Notes: generated by a model from the sequence alone, not told the origin. A stretch of 14,604 nt of DNA from an uncultured Lachnospiraceae bacterium (GCA_947177885.1 CAMWWF010000031.1:1-14604); one strand, 5' to 3'; positions 6,747 to 13,805 are shown, counted from the first letter of the stretch. Numbers and translations: made by a program.

Positions 6747-6953
6747 GGTGCGGATAGGTATAATGCGCGGATGGAATATGATGAAACCGGAATATATTAC
6801 GGTATAGGGATATCAAAACATGATCCGGTCCGACAGTGAGGTATACCGAAGGGCATGAGTGGTGATTTTTGATAAGCAGGGTCCGGGAGTCTGTTTATAA
6901 AATATGGGATGAAGATTCCGGGAAGTTATGGCGATCGAAAGGAGAACACGGAG

Positions 6954-7601
6954 ATGGATGCGGAAAAATATGCGGGACAGGTCGTAAAGTATCTGAAGTG
7001 TTCCGGTGGGAAAAAGCGGGAGATAAAAAAGCAGATCACATCGGATATACAGGCTGCAGCGGAGGAGGGAAGCTCTCAGGAGCAGGTCATCCGGGATATG
7101 GGAGAGCCGAAGGCTCTGGCGGCGGAATTCAACGAAAGCTTCAGCGAGGCGGAGAGGAAGGCGGCGGCCAGAGCAAAGGTATGGAAGATCCTGACCGTGG
7201 TGTTTGCGGTCCTGATCATTCTGGCGGCGCTGATCTGGTGGGCACTGCCCAAGACACGATACTTAAGTGACAGCAGGACTTTTTCGGAGGAGGAAGTCCG
7301 GGAGAGGGCAGAGCGGATCATTGAATATTTCAATGCGGAGGATCGTGAGGGACTGCAGCCATATCTTTCCCCACAGATGGAGGGTTATATGTCGCAGGAG
7401 GACATGGCACAGATGAAGCTGTACATCGGCGATGACTGGGGAGAGATGATCAATGTGGGAAATACCTATCTCCTGGAGATCAGCCAGCTTTGGCAGAAAT
7501 ATGCCATGGTGCAGATAACGGTGTCTTATGAGAAGGTGGGTGTGACCTACACCATGAACTTTGACAGGGATCTGAAGCTGGCGGGATTCTATTTGAAGTA
7601 G
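6954..7601 (+). CDS. HAAS-domain membrane protein with C-terminal DUF3887-like domain
   Basis: The product is 215 residues. Residues 1-65 form a cytosolic helical HAAS/DUF1700-like domain (VKYLKCSGGKKREIKKQI, RDMGEPKALAAEF). A single membrane segment lies at 77-98. The outer part from about 110 resembles DUF3887 (ERAERIIEYFNAED, VSYEKVGVTYTMNF, DLKLAGFYLK). HAAS proteins are the usual partners of PadR regulators, and an external sensor joined to an internal signalling domain fits that pairing. The ATG 6954 start is chosen over 6909 because AAAGGAG lies 10 bases upstream and the domain begins there. The 207 bases between padR and this gene hold no gene I can support. Domain names come from pattern memory; the ligand is unknown. 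Confidence 0.8.
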   Translation: MDAEKYAGQVVKYLKCSGGKKREIKKQITSDIQAAAEEGSSQEQVIRDMGEPKALAAEFNESFSEAERKAAARAKVWKILTVVFAVLIILAALIWWALPKTRYLSDSRTFSEEEVRERAERIIEYFNAEDREGLQPYLSPQMEGYMSQEDMAQMKLYIGDDWGEMINVGNTYLLEISQLWQKYAMVQITVSYEKVGVTYTMNFDRDLKLAGFYLK

Positions 7602-7623
7602 AAAGTTTAGGAGGTGGAGGAGT

Positions 7624-7971
7624 ATGGCAGAGTATATTATTTCTTTTGCGATTTTTGGTCTGACGGCTTTTATCATGGCAGGTATTGGAATTTCACAGCT
7701 TAAGAGCAGTAAGCCGGTGGGGTTTTACACAGGGGTAAAGCCGCCGGAGGCCAAACAGCTGCGGGATGTAAAGGCATGGAACAGAAAGCATGGCATTATG
7801 TGGGTCGTGTATGGCGGCGCCATAATGGGATGCGGTCTGGTGAATGTGATCGCAGGTGCGCTTGAGCGTGGGAATGTCCTTCTGATGATTCCGGAGCTTG
7901 CCGTTATTATCGGGGGTGTGTTTGTTATGATGAGGTATCATGCCCGGTTGGAGAGACTGTACAGGCTGTAG
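7624..7971 (+). CDS. Small membrane protein, paralogue of the 5880 product
   Basis: The product is 115 residues, the same length as the 5880 protein. It has an N-terminal membrane segment, the loop KPVGFYTGVKPPEAKQLRD ending in VKAWNRKHG, two more hydrophobic stretches, and the tail HARLERLYRL. It lies only 22 bases behind the HAAS gene and has a near-perfect ribosome-binding site (TAGGAGGTGGAGG at 7607-7619), so it is almost certainly cotranscribed and well translated. The motif W-x-x-x-H-G after the loop is reminiscent of the W-x-x-A-x-x-x-x-G stretch of SdpI proteins. Function is unknown; a role in immunity or envelope sensing is inferred from context only. Confidence 0.8.
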   Translation: MAEYIISFAIFGLTAFIMAGIGISQLKSSKPVGFYTGVKPPEAKQLRDVKAWNRKHGIMWVVYGGAIMGCGLVNVIAGALERGNVLLMIPELAVIIGGVFVMMRYHARLERLYRL

Positions 7972-8163
7972 ATCAGCCCGGTAATTTGCCGTCATAAATC
8001 AGGAATGTTTTTTTACTCCGACAAATCTTCTGCACCTGTGCTGTGATCAGAAATTTACCGGCGCGGTTGCGGCTGCTTTGTTGTGGGGAAGTGGATACAG
8101 GAACGTCTAAGTACACAATGCGCGGAACGCGTATGGCAGTATGAAAGCAGAAGGGAGAATAGT

Positions 8164-8547
8164 ATGGGTTTATGGGTTTTTACATTTGTGATGGATATGC
8201 TGATCCCTCTTACCATGATCGGTTTCGGGAAGTATTTTATGAGACATGCGCCAAAGGAGATCAATGCGGTATTTGGCTACAGGACATCCATGTCCATGAA
8301 AAATAAGGATACATGGGAGTTCGCCCACAAATATTGCGGACGGCTGTGGTATCGGTGCGGATCAGCGTTACTGCTGGTGTCGGCGGCTGCCATGCTTTTT
8401 ACGGCGGGAAAAAGTGAAAAGGTGACAGGAACAGTGGCCGCAATTGTCTGCACCCTGCAGATCGTTTTCCTGATCGGTTCCATCTATCCCACGGAGAAGG
8501 CGCTGAAACAGAATTTTGACAGAGATGGGAAGAGACGCTGCGGGTAG
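8164..8547 (+). CDS. SdpI-like integral membrane protein
   Basis: The product is 127 residues. A membrane segment (about 4-24) precedes the conserved loop PKEINAVFGYRTSMSMKNKD followed by TWEFAHKYCGRLW, which is the signature of the SdpI family. Two more hydrophobic stretches (about 64-80 and 90-108) follow, then IYPTEKALKQNFDRDGKRR. B. subtilis SdpI is a membrane protein that protects against the SdpC toxin and helps sense it. ATG 8164 has GGGAG at 8153-8157; the longer in-frame start at 8083 adds a charged stretch unlike the family. It lies 192 bases behind the 7624 gene, with no terminator between, so it may belong to the same unit. No sdpC-like toxin is visible nearby. Confidence 0.82.
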   Translation: MGLWVFTFVMDMLIPLTMIGFGKYFMRHAPKEINAVFGYRTSMSMKNKDTWEFAHKYCGRLWYRCGSALLLVSAAAMLFTAGKSEKVTGTVAAIVCTLQIVFLIGSIYPTEKALKQNFDRDGKRRCG

Positions 8548-8581
8548 ATTTTGTATCAGAGCGTGTTCACATTTATTTCAT

Positions 8582-8610
8582 TTGAATAACAGCCCTGTCT
8601 GTGCTATAAT
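8582..8610 (+). promoter_or_regulatory. Promoter of the cyclophilin gene
   Basis: TTGAAT (8582-8587) and TATAAT (8605-8610) are 17 bases apart. Transcription would start near 8617, leaving a leader of about 120 bases. Confidence 0.7.
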
Positions 8611-8631
8611 TTGGAACGAAATTGCAGGAAA

Positions 8632-8692
8632 CGCCGCAGGCAGGGAAATCAGCCTCTGAGTTGGAGATTATGCTCCAGGTTGCCTGACGGCG
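8632..8692 (+). other. Hairpin in the cyclophilin leader
   Basis: CGCCGCAGGCA (8632-8642) pairs with TGCCTG and CGGCG (8681-8692) over 11 bp with one bulged A. Inside it TTGGAG/CTCCAG (8661-8666, 8673-8678) forms a second hairpin. There is no T-tract and no known riboswitch pattern. It could affect message stability, or be an intergenic repeat. Confidence 0.4.
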
Positions 8693-8738
8693 GAATGACT
8701 GCAAAATCTTACAGCGAAAAGGAGCATGGAAGAGGAGT

Positions 8739-9455
8739 ATGAAAAAATTATGGAAACTGGCTTTGACTGCGGCAATGGTGTTTGTGCTGGCAGGATGCGG
8801 CAATGAAGGGCAGGGGGCATCGGAAATGCAGAACGGTACGGGCGCATCGGAAGTGCAGAATGACGCAGGTGCGTCGCAGGCGCAGGATCGCGCTGACGCG
8901 TCTGCAGCACAACCCGGTGAAGGGAGCGGTTCCGGACAGGAGCAGTCCGTTGATCCGGCCGGTCTGCATCATGTGGAGATCACGATCAAGGATTACGGAA
9001 CGATCTCTGTGGAGCTGGATGGAGACGCAGCGCCGATTACGGTGGAAAATTTCCTGAAGCTTGCCGGGGACGGCTTTTATGACGGACTGACCTTTCACCG
9101 GATCATAAGCGGTTTTATGATCCAGGGCGGTGATCCTCTGGGAAACGGAAGGGGCGGTTCCGATCAGAATATCAAGGGTGAATTTGCCTTAAACGGGGTG
9201 GAAAACAATCTGTCCCACACAAGGGGAGCGATTTCCATGGCCCGTTCCACGATGATGGACAGCGCCAGTTCCCAGTTCTTTATCGTTCATGAGGACAGTA
9301 CTTCTCTGGACGGACAGTATGCCTGCTTCGGTTATGTGACGGAGGGCATGGAGGTGGTGGATGCCATCTGTGAGGCCACTCCCGTGACGGATACAGACGG
9401 TATGGTGACTGCGGAGAATCAGCCTGTGATCGAGAGTATTAAGGTCATTGATTAA
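8739..9455 (+). CDS. Lipoprotein peptidyl-prolyl cis-trans isomerase (cyclophilin type)
   Basis: The product is 238 residues and probably lipid-anchored on the outer face of the membrane, where it would help fold secreted proteins. The signal peptide ends in the lipobox LAGC (Cys20). Residues 26-61 are a low-complexity linker of four 9-residue repeats (GASEMQNGT, GASEVQNDA and so on). The cyclophilin domain starts near 77 and keeps the catalytic core FHRIISGFMIQGGDP (Arg121, Phe126, Gln129), ARSTMMDSASSQFFI (168-182) and LDGQYACFGYV. The position that is tryptophan in human CypA is not tryptophan, as in many bacterial forms. The start has AGAGGAG 5 bases upstream. It has its own promoter and terminator, so it appears to be a single-gene unit. 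Confidence 0.93.
   Translation: MKKLWKLALTAAMVFVLAGCGNEGQGASEMQNGTGASEVQNDAGASQAQDRADASAAQPGEGSGSGQEQSVDPAGLHHVEITIKDYGTISVELDGDAAPITVENFLKLAGDGFYDGLTFHRIISGFMIQGGDPLGNGRGGSDQNIKGEFALNGVENNLSHTRGAISMARSTMMDSASSQFFIVHEDSTSLDGQYACFGYVTEGMEVVDAICEATPVTDTDGMVTAENQPVIESIKVID
8814..8921 (+). repeat. Four 27-bp tandem units encoding the cyclophilin linker
   Basis: Codons 26-61 split exactly into four 9-residue units, each with an Ala-Ser at positions 2-3 and a Gln at position 6. The units have diverged at the DNA level, most strongly in the last one. Confidence 0.65.
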
Positions 9456-9533
9456 GGACAGGCAGCTGGCGGAAACCCGGCGTAAAGTCAGGTGCAGGGG
9501 AGATGCCTGGAGAGATGACAATGAGAAGAGAGG

Positions 9534-9571
9534 ACAGAGTGGCAAATTGCACAATGAGCCACTCTGTTTTT
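9534..9571 (+). terminator. Intrinsic terminator after the cyclophilin gene
   Basis: ACAGAGTGGC (9534-9543) pairs perfectly with GCCACTCTGT (9558-9567) and is followed by further T. It separates this gene from the carD unit. Confidence 0.85.
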
Positions 9572-9613
9572 ATGAGCTTTTTTTACGAAATTCTCCGATA
9601 TGCTTTTAATATT

Positions 9614-9643
9614 TTGACAATTTGGAGTTTATTCTGTTAAAAT
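9614..9643 (+). promoter_or_regulatory. Promoter of the CarD-family gene
   Basis: A consensus TTGACA (9614-9619) is followed after 18 bases by TAAAAT (9638-9643). The expected start near 9650 gives a leader of about 150 bases. Confidence 0.7.
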
Positions 9644-9663
9644 AAGGATATAACAATAAGTAG

Positions 9664-9707
9664 AAGCAATGGGAACCTGTTCATCAAGTCGGATTAGGTT
9701 GCTTTTT
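9664..9707 (+). terminator. Possible attenuator hairpin in the carD leader
   Basis: AACCT/AGGTT (9674-9678, 9696-9700) stacks on AAGC/GCTT (9664-9667, 9701-9704) with a 6-base bulge and leads into five T. The stem is weak, so early termination is only a possibility. Confidence 0.3.
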
Positions 9708-9800
9708 ATGTGTGGCTGTGGCGGGGCGCGGAATGTACCTGCGTTTGTGGCCGGCCATGGAGTGGATTGTAACCGGATTGACGGCAGAAAGGAGAAGTTT

Positions 9801-10304
9801 GTGTTTAAAATTGGTGAATATGTAGTGTGTGGCAATAAGGGTGTGTGCAGAGTAGAGGATATTACTACACTGGATATCACAGGAGTGGATAAGGAACGGA
9901 AATACTATATTCTGAAACCGAAATATATATCGGGAAGTACCGTCTATGTCCCGGTGGATTCTTCCGGAGAATCCATGAGGAAGGTGCTGCAGCCTGAGGA
10001 AGCGAAAGATCTGATCGGTCATATACCGGATATCCCGCTTCTGACGTTCACTGATGATAAACTGTCCGAGCAGGCCTATAAGGAGTGCATGAAATCGAAC
10101 AACTGTGAGGAACTGGTAAAAGTTATCAAGACGATCTACCTCAGAAAGCAGAAGCGTATCCAGGCAGGCAGAAAGGTTACAGCCGTGGATGCCAAGTATT
10201 TCCATCTGGCGGAGGAGAGCCTGTATGGAGAGCTGGCTGTCTCGCTGGATATGAGCCGCGACGAGGTGGAGGCGTATATCGCGGGCGAGATCGACGGAAG
10301 ATAA
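9801..10304 (+). CDS. CarD family transcriptional regulator
   Basis: The product is 167 residues and cytosolic. The N-terminal CarD/TRCF-like RNA-polymerase-interaction domain is seen at about 1-60 (MFKIGEYVVCGNKGVCRVED, KYYILKPKYISGSTVYVPVD). It is followed by an all-helical C-terminal part (LVKVIKTIYLRKQKRIQAG, MSRDEVEAYI), the two-domain layout of CarD/CdnL proteins that bind RNA polymerase and stabilise open promoter complexes. The start is GTG 9801, with GGAG at 9791-9794 and the family's usual first residues following at once. The frame is open upstream to 9669, but that part is not family-like. It lies between a terminator and the T-box promoter, so it is probably monocistronic. Confidence 0.88.
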   Translation: MFKIGEYVVCGNKGVCRVEDITTLDITGVDKERKYYILKPKYISGSTVYVPVDSSGESMRKVLQPEEAKDLIGHIPDIPLLTFTDDKLSEQAYKECMKSNNCEELVKVIKTIYLRKQKRIQAGRKVTAVDAKYFHLAEESLYGELAVSLDMSRDEVEAYIAGEIDGR

Positions 10305-10409
10305 GGAAACCGAAAGGCAGGGTCTCGATATGATAGAGTCAGCTCAGTAACCTGTCAGAACTGTTGCAATGATTGAAAAATCTGACAGAATATTGACAAT
10401 AAAAAGTAC

Positions 10410-10438
10410 TTTACATTTCACGGTAAAAGTACTATGAT
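10410..10438 (+). promoter_or_regulatory. Promoter of the thrS T-box transcript
   Basis: TTTACA (10410-10415) and TATGAT (10433-10438) are 17 bases apart. The 9-mer AAAAGTACT occurs twice in direct orientation (10402-10410 and 10425-10433), touching both promoter boxes. Confidence 0.65.
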
Positions 10439-10444
10439 AAAACA

Positions 10445-10714
10445 GAAAACGATGACGAGAACAGTAGCTTGGCCGGGAGCATCAGAGAAAACCGCCCGTC
10501 TTGAGACTTTCAGGCGGTGCTGGGAGCGGTTTTGCGGAAAGCCATGTGAAGACCATCTCCGAGTGGCTCCAATACAGCCCGGCAGCTTCCGTTACGAGCA
10601 AATGAAGGCGGCATATTTACCGTTATGGCGGTAAAGTGCAACAAGGGTGGAACCGCGTGTAAACATGTAAAATGTAAGCGTCCCTTGCAATGAAAATTGC
10701 AGGGACGCTTTTTT
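10445..10714 (+). promoter_or_regulatory. T-box riboswitch, threonine specificity
   Basis: The leader senses uncharged tRNA and controls read-through into the downstream genes. The conserved T-box AAGGGTGGAACCGCG lies at 10643-10657. Stem I features are visible: GACGAGAACAGTA (10454-10466), an AG-bulge-like CAGAGA, and GGTGCTGGGAG in the distal loop. ACC followed by A (10552-10554) sits in the expected specifier position (GTGAAGACCATC) and codes for threonine, matching thrS downstream. The TGGA in the T-box would pair with a tRNA ending UCCA. The terminator occupies the 3' end. The transcription start is estimated from the promoter. Confidence 0.93.
10676..10714 (+). terminator. T-box regulated terminator
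   Basis: AAGCGTCCCTTGCAAT (10676-10691) pairs with ATTGCAGGGACGCTT with one bulged base across a GAAA loop, ending in six T. It is the off-state hairpin of the T-box. Confidence 0.93.
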
Positions 10715-10860
10715 GCGCGAATGAGCAGAGTCAGAAGGTCTTTGACTCAGTTGCCGTGCTTGCACGAGCAAATGAGCCAAAGGACTTATGACGAGCAACG
10801 CGAACTCGAAAGGCAGAGCCTTTGGAGTCTGCCCATTGGCGCGACGGCAGAGTCAGAAGG
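10715..10860. repeat. Array of alternating inverted repeats between T-box and coding region
   Basis: A motif near GCAGAGTCAGAAGG occurs five times with alternating orientation: 10725-10738 (+), 10740-10754 (-, diverged), 10768-10783 (+, diverged), 10819-10832 (-) and 10847-10860 (+, identical to the first). The arm 10715-10739 pairs with 10818-10842 in one register over 25 positions with four mismatches. Inside it 10740-10754 pairs with 10768-10782. It lies downstream of the T-box terminator, in the transcribed leader. Confidence 0.65.
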
Positions 10861-10881
10861 TAATGAGAAAGGAGAAATATT

Positions 10882-11103
10882 ATGGTAACGGTAATGAAAA
10901 TGAAAAGACTGGCAAAACAATGCTTTGAGGGAGATGTGACCATGCCCAAGGTGATCCTGTGGCTGATCTGCATTATCTGTGCGTTGGCGGGAATCGTGTA
11001 CGGTCTGTGTGCTGCGCCTCTCACTCACGGCATTACCATCGGCAGCAATAACATCAATTACGATGATTGCATATGGGGCAATGAAGAGGAGGATGAAGAA
11101 TGA
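10882..11103 (+). CDS. Small single-span membrane protein, coupled to thrS
   Basis: The product is 73 residues: a basic N-terminus (MVTVMKMKRLAKQ), one membrane segment at about 23-45 (VILWLICIICALAGIVYGLC), and an acidic tail ending WGNEEEDEE. ATG 10882 has GGAG at 10871-10874. ATG 10942 also has a good site (GAGGGAG, 8 bases) and would give a 53-residue form starting MPKVILW, so the start is uncertain. Its stop codon overlaps the thrS start (ATGA, 11100-11103), which predicts translational coupling and shared T-box control. I do not recognise the family. Confidence 0.72.
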   Translation: MVTVMKMKRLAKQCFEGDVTMPKVILWLICIICALAGIVYGLCAAPLTHGITIGSNNINYDDCIWGNEEEDEE

Positions 11104-13064
11104 AGATCACATTAAAGGACGGTTCCGTAAAAGAATATGCGGAGAGTAAAAGTGTGTATGACATTGCGCTGGATATCAGCGAGGGACTGGCCAGAGCGGC
11201 ATGCTGCGGCAAGGTGAACGGCGAAGTGGTCGATCTGAGAACGGTTCTGGATCGGGACTGCGAACTGAGTATCTGTACCGCCAATGATCCGGAAGGTCTG
11301 GCAACGATCCGCCATACCGCTTCCCATGTGATGGCGGAGGCGGTGAAGCATCTGTTCCCCGAGGCGAAACTTGCCATCGGTCCCAGCATCGACACCGGAT
11401 TCTACTATGATTTTGATCATGACTCCTTTTCCAGGGAGGATCTGGACGCGCTGGAGGCTGAGATGAAGAAGATCATCAAGCAGGGCGCAAAGCTGGAAAG
11501 ATTTACCATGCCCAGGGAAGAGGCGATCCGATTTATGGAGGAAAAGGGAGAGCCTTACAAGGTGGAGCTGATCCGGGATCTGCCCGGGGACGCGGAGATC
11601 TCCTTTTACAGCCAGGGAGATTTCGTGGATCTCTGTGCCGGGCCTCACCTTATGAGCACCAAGTCCATCAAGGCGTTCAAGCTGATCTCTTCTTCCATGG
11701 CGTATTGGAGAGGCGATTCCAACAAGGCGCGTCTGCAGCGCATTTACGGTACCGCGTACAGCAAAAAGGAAGAGCTGGCGGAGCATCTGGAGAGAATGGA
11801 GGACGCAAAGCGCCGGGACCATAATAAGCTGGGCCGGGAGATGGGACTGTTCACCACCGTTGACGTGATCGGTCAGGGTCTGCCTCTGTTCACCCCCAAG
11901 GGCACGAAGATGATCATGAAGCTCCAGAGATGGATCGAGGATCTGGAGGATAACGAGTGGGGCTATGTGCGCACCCGCACCCCTCTCATGGCGAAATCCG
12001 ATCTGTATAAGATTTCCGGTCACTGGGATCACTATAAGGAAGGCATGTTCGTGCTGGGAGATGAGGAGAAGGATAAGGAAGTGTTTGCGCTTCGCCCCAT
12101 GACCTGCCCGTTCCAGTATTATGTATATAAGAATGAGCAGCATTCCTACCGCGACCTGCCCATCCGTATGGGTGAGACTTCCACTCTGTTCCGCGCGGAG
12201 GATTCCGGTGAGATGCACGGTCTGACACGAGTGAGACAGTTTACCATCTCCGAGGGACACCTGATCGTGCGCCCGGACCAGATGGTGGAAGAGTTCAAGG
12301 GCTGTCTGGCACTGGCGAAATACTGCCTGCAGACTCTTGGCGTGGAGGAGGATGTGACTTATCATCTTTCCATGTGGGATCCCGACAACCGCGAAAAGTA
12401 TATCGGCGAGCCTGAGGTCTGGGAGGAGACTCAGCAGCATATGAGGGATATCCTGAATGAACTGGATATCAGGTATGTGGAGGATGTGGGAGAAGCCGCT
12501 TTCTATGGCCCCAAGGTAGATATCAACGCCAGAAATGTATACGGAAAAGACGATACCATGATCACCATCCAGTGGGATGCTCTGCTGGCGGAGCAGTTTG
12601 ACATGTATTTCATTGACCAGAACGGAGACAAGGTCCGTCCCTATATCATCCACAGGACCTCCATCGGATGCTATGAGAGGACTCTGGCATGGCTGATCGA
12701 GAAATACGCAGGCAAATTCCCCACATGGCTCTGCCCCGAACAGGTGCGTGTTCTGCCCATTTCCGAAAAATTTGCGGACTATGCGGAATCTGTGCGTAAG
12801 CAATTGAAGGAGAAAGGCGTGGATGTGACCGTGGACAACCGCTCCGAGAAGATCGGCTTTAAGATCCGCGAGACCAGACTGGCGAAAGTGCCCTATATGC
12901 TGGTGGTAGGCGAGCAGGAGGCGGCAGCGGGACTTGTCTCCGTCAGAAGCCGTTTCGCAGGGGATGAGGGACAGAAGCCGCTGGCGGAGTTCATGGATCA
13001 GATCTGCGAGGAGATCCGCACCAAGGCGATCCGCAGGGAAGAGGTTCAGGAAGGGCAGAAATAG
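11100..13064 (+). CDS. thrS: Threonyl-tRNA synthetase
   Basis: The product is a 654-residue cytosolic class II enzyme that charges tRNA-Thr. The order is: TGS domain 1-62; editing domain with HTASH (72-76) and DLCAGPH (177-183, Cys179, His183); catalytic core from about 240; C-terminal anticodon-binding domain from about 545. Zinc ligands Cys336, His387 and His518 are present. Motif 2 reads FRAEDSGEMHGLTRVRQFT (364-382). Motif 3 reads HRTSIGCYERTLAWLIE, where E. coli-type enzymes have GSIERFIGILIE, so it belongs to a divergent branch. The core is intact, so activity is expected. The start has GAGGAGG about 8 bases upstream, inside the preceding gene. Expression should be induced by uncharged tRNA-Thr through the T-box. 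Confidence 0.97.
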   Translation: MKITLKDGSVKEYAESKSVYDIALDISEGLARAACCGKVNGEVVDLRTVLDRDCELSICTANDPEGLATIRHTASHVMAEAVKHLFPEAKLAIGPSIDTGFYYDFDHDSFSREDLDALEAEMKKIIKQGAKLERFTMPREEAIRFMEEKGEPYKVELIRDLPGDAEISFYSQGDFVDLCAGPHLMSTKSIKAFKLISSSMAYWRGDSNKARLQRIYGTAYSKKEELAEHLERMEDAKRRDHNKLGREMGLFTTVDVIGQGLPLFTPKGTKMIMKLQRWIEDLEDNEWGYVRTRTPLMAKSDLYKISGHWDHYKEGMFVLGDEEKDKEVFALRPMTCPFQYYVYKNEQHSYRDLPIRMGETSTLFRAEDSGEMHGLTRVRQFTISEGHLIVRPDQMVEEFKGCLALAKYCLQTLGVEEDVTYHLSMWDPDNREKYIGEPEVWEETQQHMRDILNELDIRYVEDVGEAAFYGPKVDINARNVYGKDDTMITIQWDALLAEQFDMYFIDQNGDKVRPYIIHRTSIGCYERTLAWLIEKYAGKFPTWLCPEQVRVLPISEKFADYAESVRKQLKEKGVDVTVDNRSEKIGFKIRETRLAKVPYMLVVGEQEAAAGLVSVRSRFAGDEGQKPLAEFMDQICEEIRTKAIRREEVQEGQK

Positions 13065-13484
13065 GGCGGACGGATTAACGCATGAGAAACGGAAACAGAA
13101 TGGATCGGCTCAATTAAAAAACGATCATATAGACTCCCGGAATGTCTTTGTGTCTTATTTATTTTATGAGAAAATCTTTTGTTGGCTGTGTACAAATTTA
13201 TGCCAAATACATTTTGCGTATCTTTACACTTTGTGTATCCTGAACGTGGAACATACGCCCCATAAATTTGCGTGTAACCGGCGGAAGATCGGCCGCAAAG
13301 GCAGGTGCAAGGAAGATTCCGGGAGGCTGTTTATATAAAATAATGGCGATTCGTATTGTGAGTCATTGCGAGTTTCAACCGAAAAAATTTCATAAGGACC
13401 TTAAATGCATATTTTTTTCTGCATCCGCCATACTAAGAATGGGTCTGTGGACAGACCGGATCAAATATGGCAGGAGGAAATAAC
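13065..13484 (+). other. AT-richer intergenic stretch without a supported gene
   Basis: There are 420 bases with no convincing coding region: the frame running out of the thrS end to 13338 is not gene-like. I see no clear terminator for thrS. A weak promoter candidate is TTGCGT (13214-13219) with TATCCT (13236-13241), spacer 16. A GGTCTG/CAGACC hairpin (13442-13457) lies just before the next ribosome-binding site. Confidence 0.4.
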
Positions 13485-13805
13485 ATGGCAGAATTAAAGT
13501 GTTCCGTTGATAATTGCGTCTATAATGATCAGCATCTCTGCTGCAAGGGGGATATCATGGTGGGTGGCAGGCACGCCAGTTGCTGTGACGACACCTGCTG
13601 CGAGAGTTTTGTCCAGAGAAGGGAAGGGCATGATTCCTTTAGAAATTCAACCGCTCATCCCAGCCATACCATCAACATTGATTGCGAGGCAGGAAACTGC
13701 GAGTACAACAGCGACTATAAGTGTACCGCAGGACATGTTGACATTTGCGGATGCGGAGCCTGCAACTGTGAAGGAACCGCATGTACAACGTTTACCGATA
13801 AGTAG
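13485..13805 (+). CDS. Protein with two cysteine-rich DUF1540 units
   Basis: The product is 106 residues with 16 cysteines, eight in each of two homologous units. Unit one spans about 6-42 (CSVDNCVYNDQHLCC, ending CCESF) and unit two about 67-103 (CEAGNCEYNSDYKC, ending ACTTF). The spacing fits the DUF1540 family of small Clostridia and Bacilli proteins, which look built for metal binding, though no function is established that I know of. A Ser/His-rich linker joins the units. There is no signal peptide. The start ATG 13485 has AGGAGG ending 8 bases upstream; the in-frame start at 13467 would overlap that site. The gene stands alone between thrS and the infC promoter. Confidence 0.88.
   Translation: MAELKCSVDNCVYNDQHLCCKGDIMVGGRHASCCDDTCCESFVQRREGHDSFRNSTAHPSHTINIDCEAGNCEYNSDYKCTAGHVDICGCGACNCEGTACTTFTDK

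Noticed and set aside
10715..10860. CRISPR-like repeats near thrS
   Set aside because: The copies alternate in orientation, differ in sequence and have no constant spacers; there are no cas genes.
11112..12803. A 563-codon open frame on the minus strand across thrS
   Set aside because: It is an antisense shadow of a strongly conserved gene, with a low-complexity, domain-free product.
12934..13338. A + strand frame running out of the thrS 3' end
   Set aside because: It begins inside thrS in another frame, has arginine/serine-rich shadow composition, and continues into AT-rich non-coding sequence.
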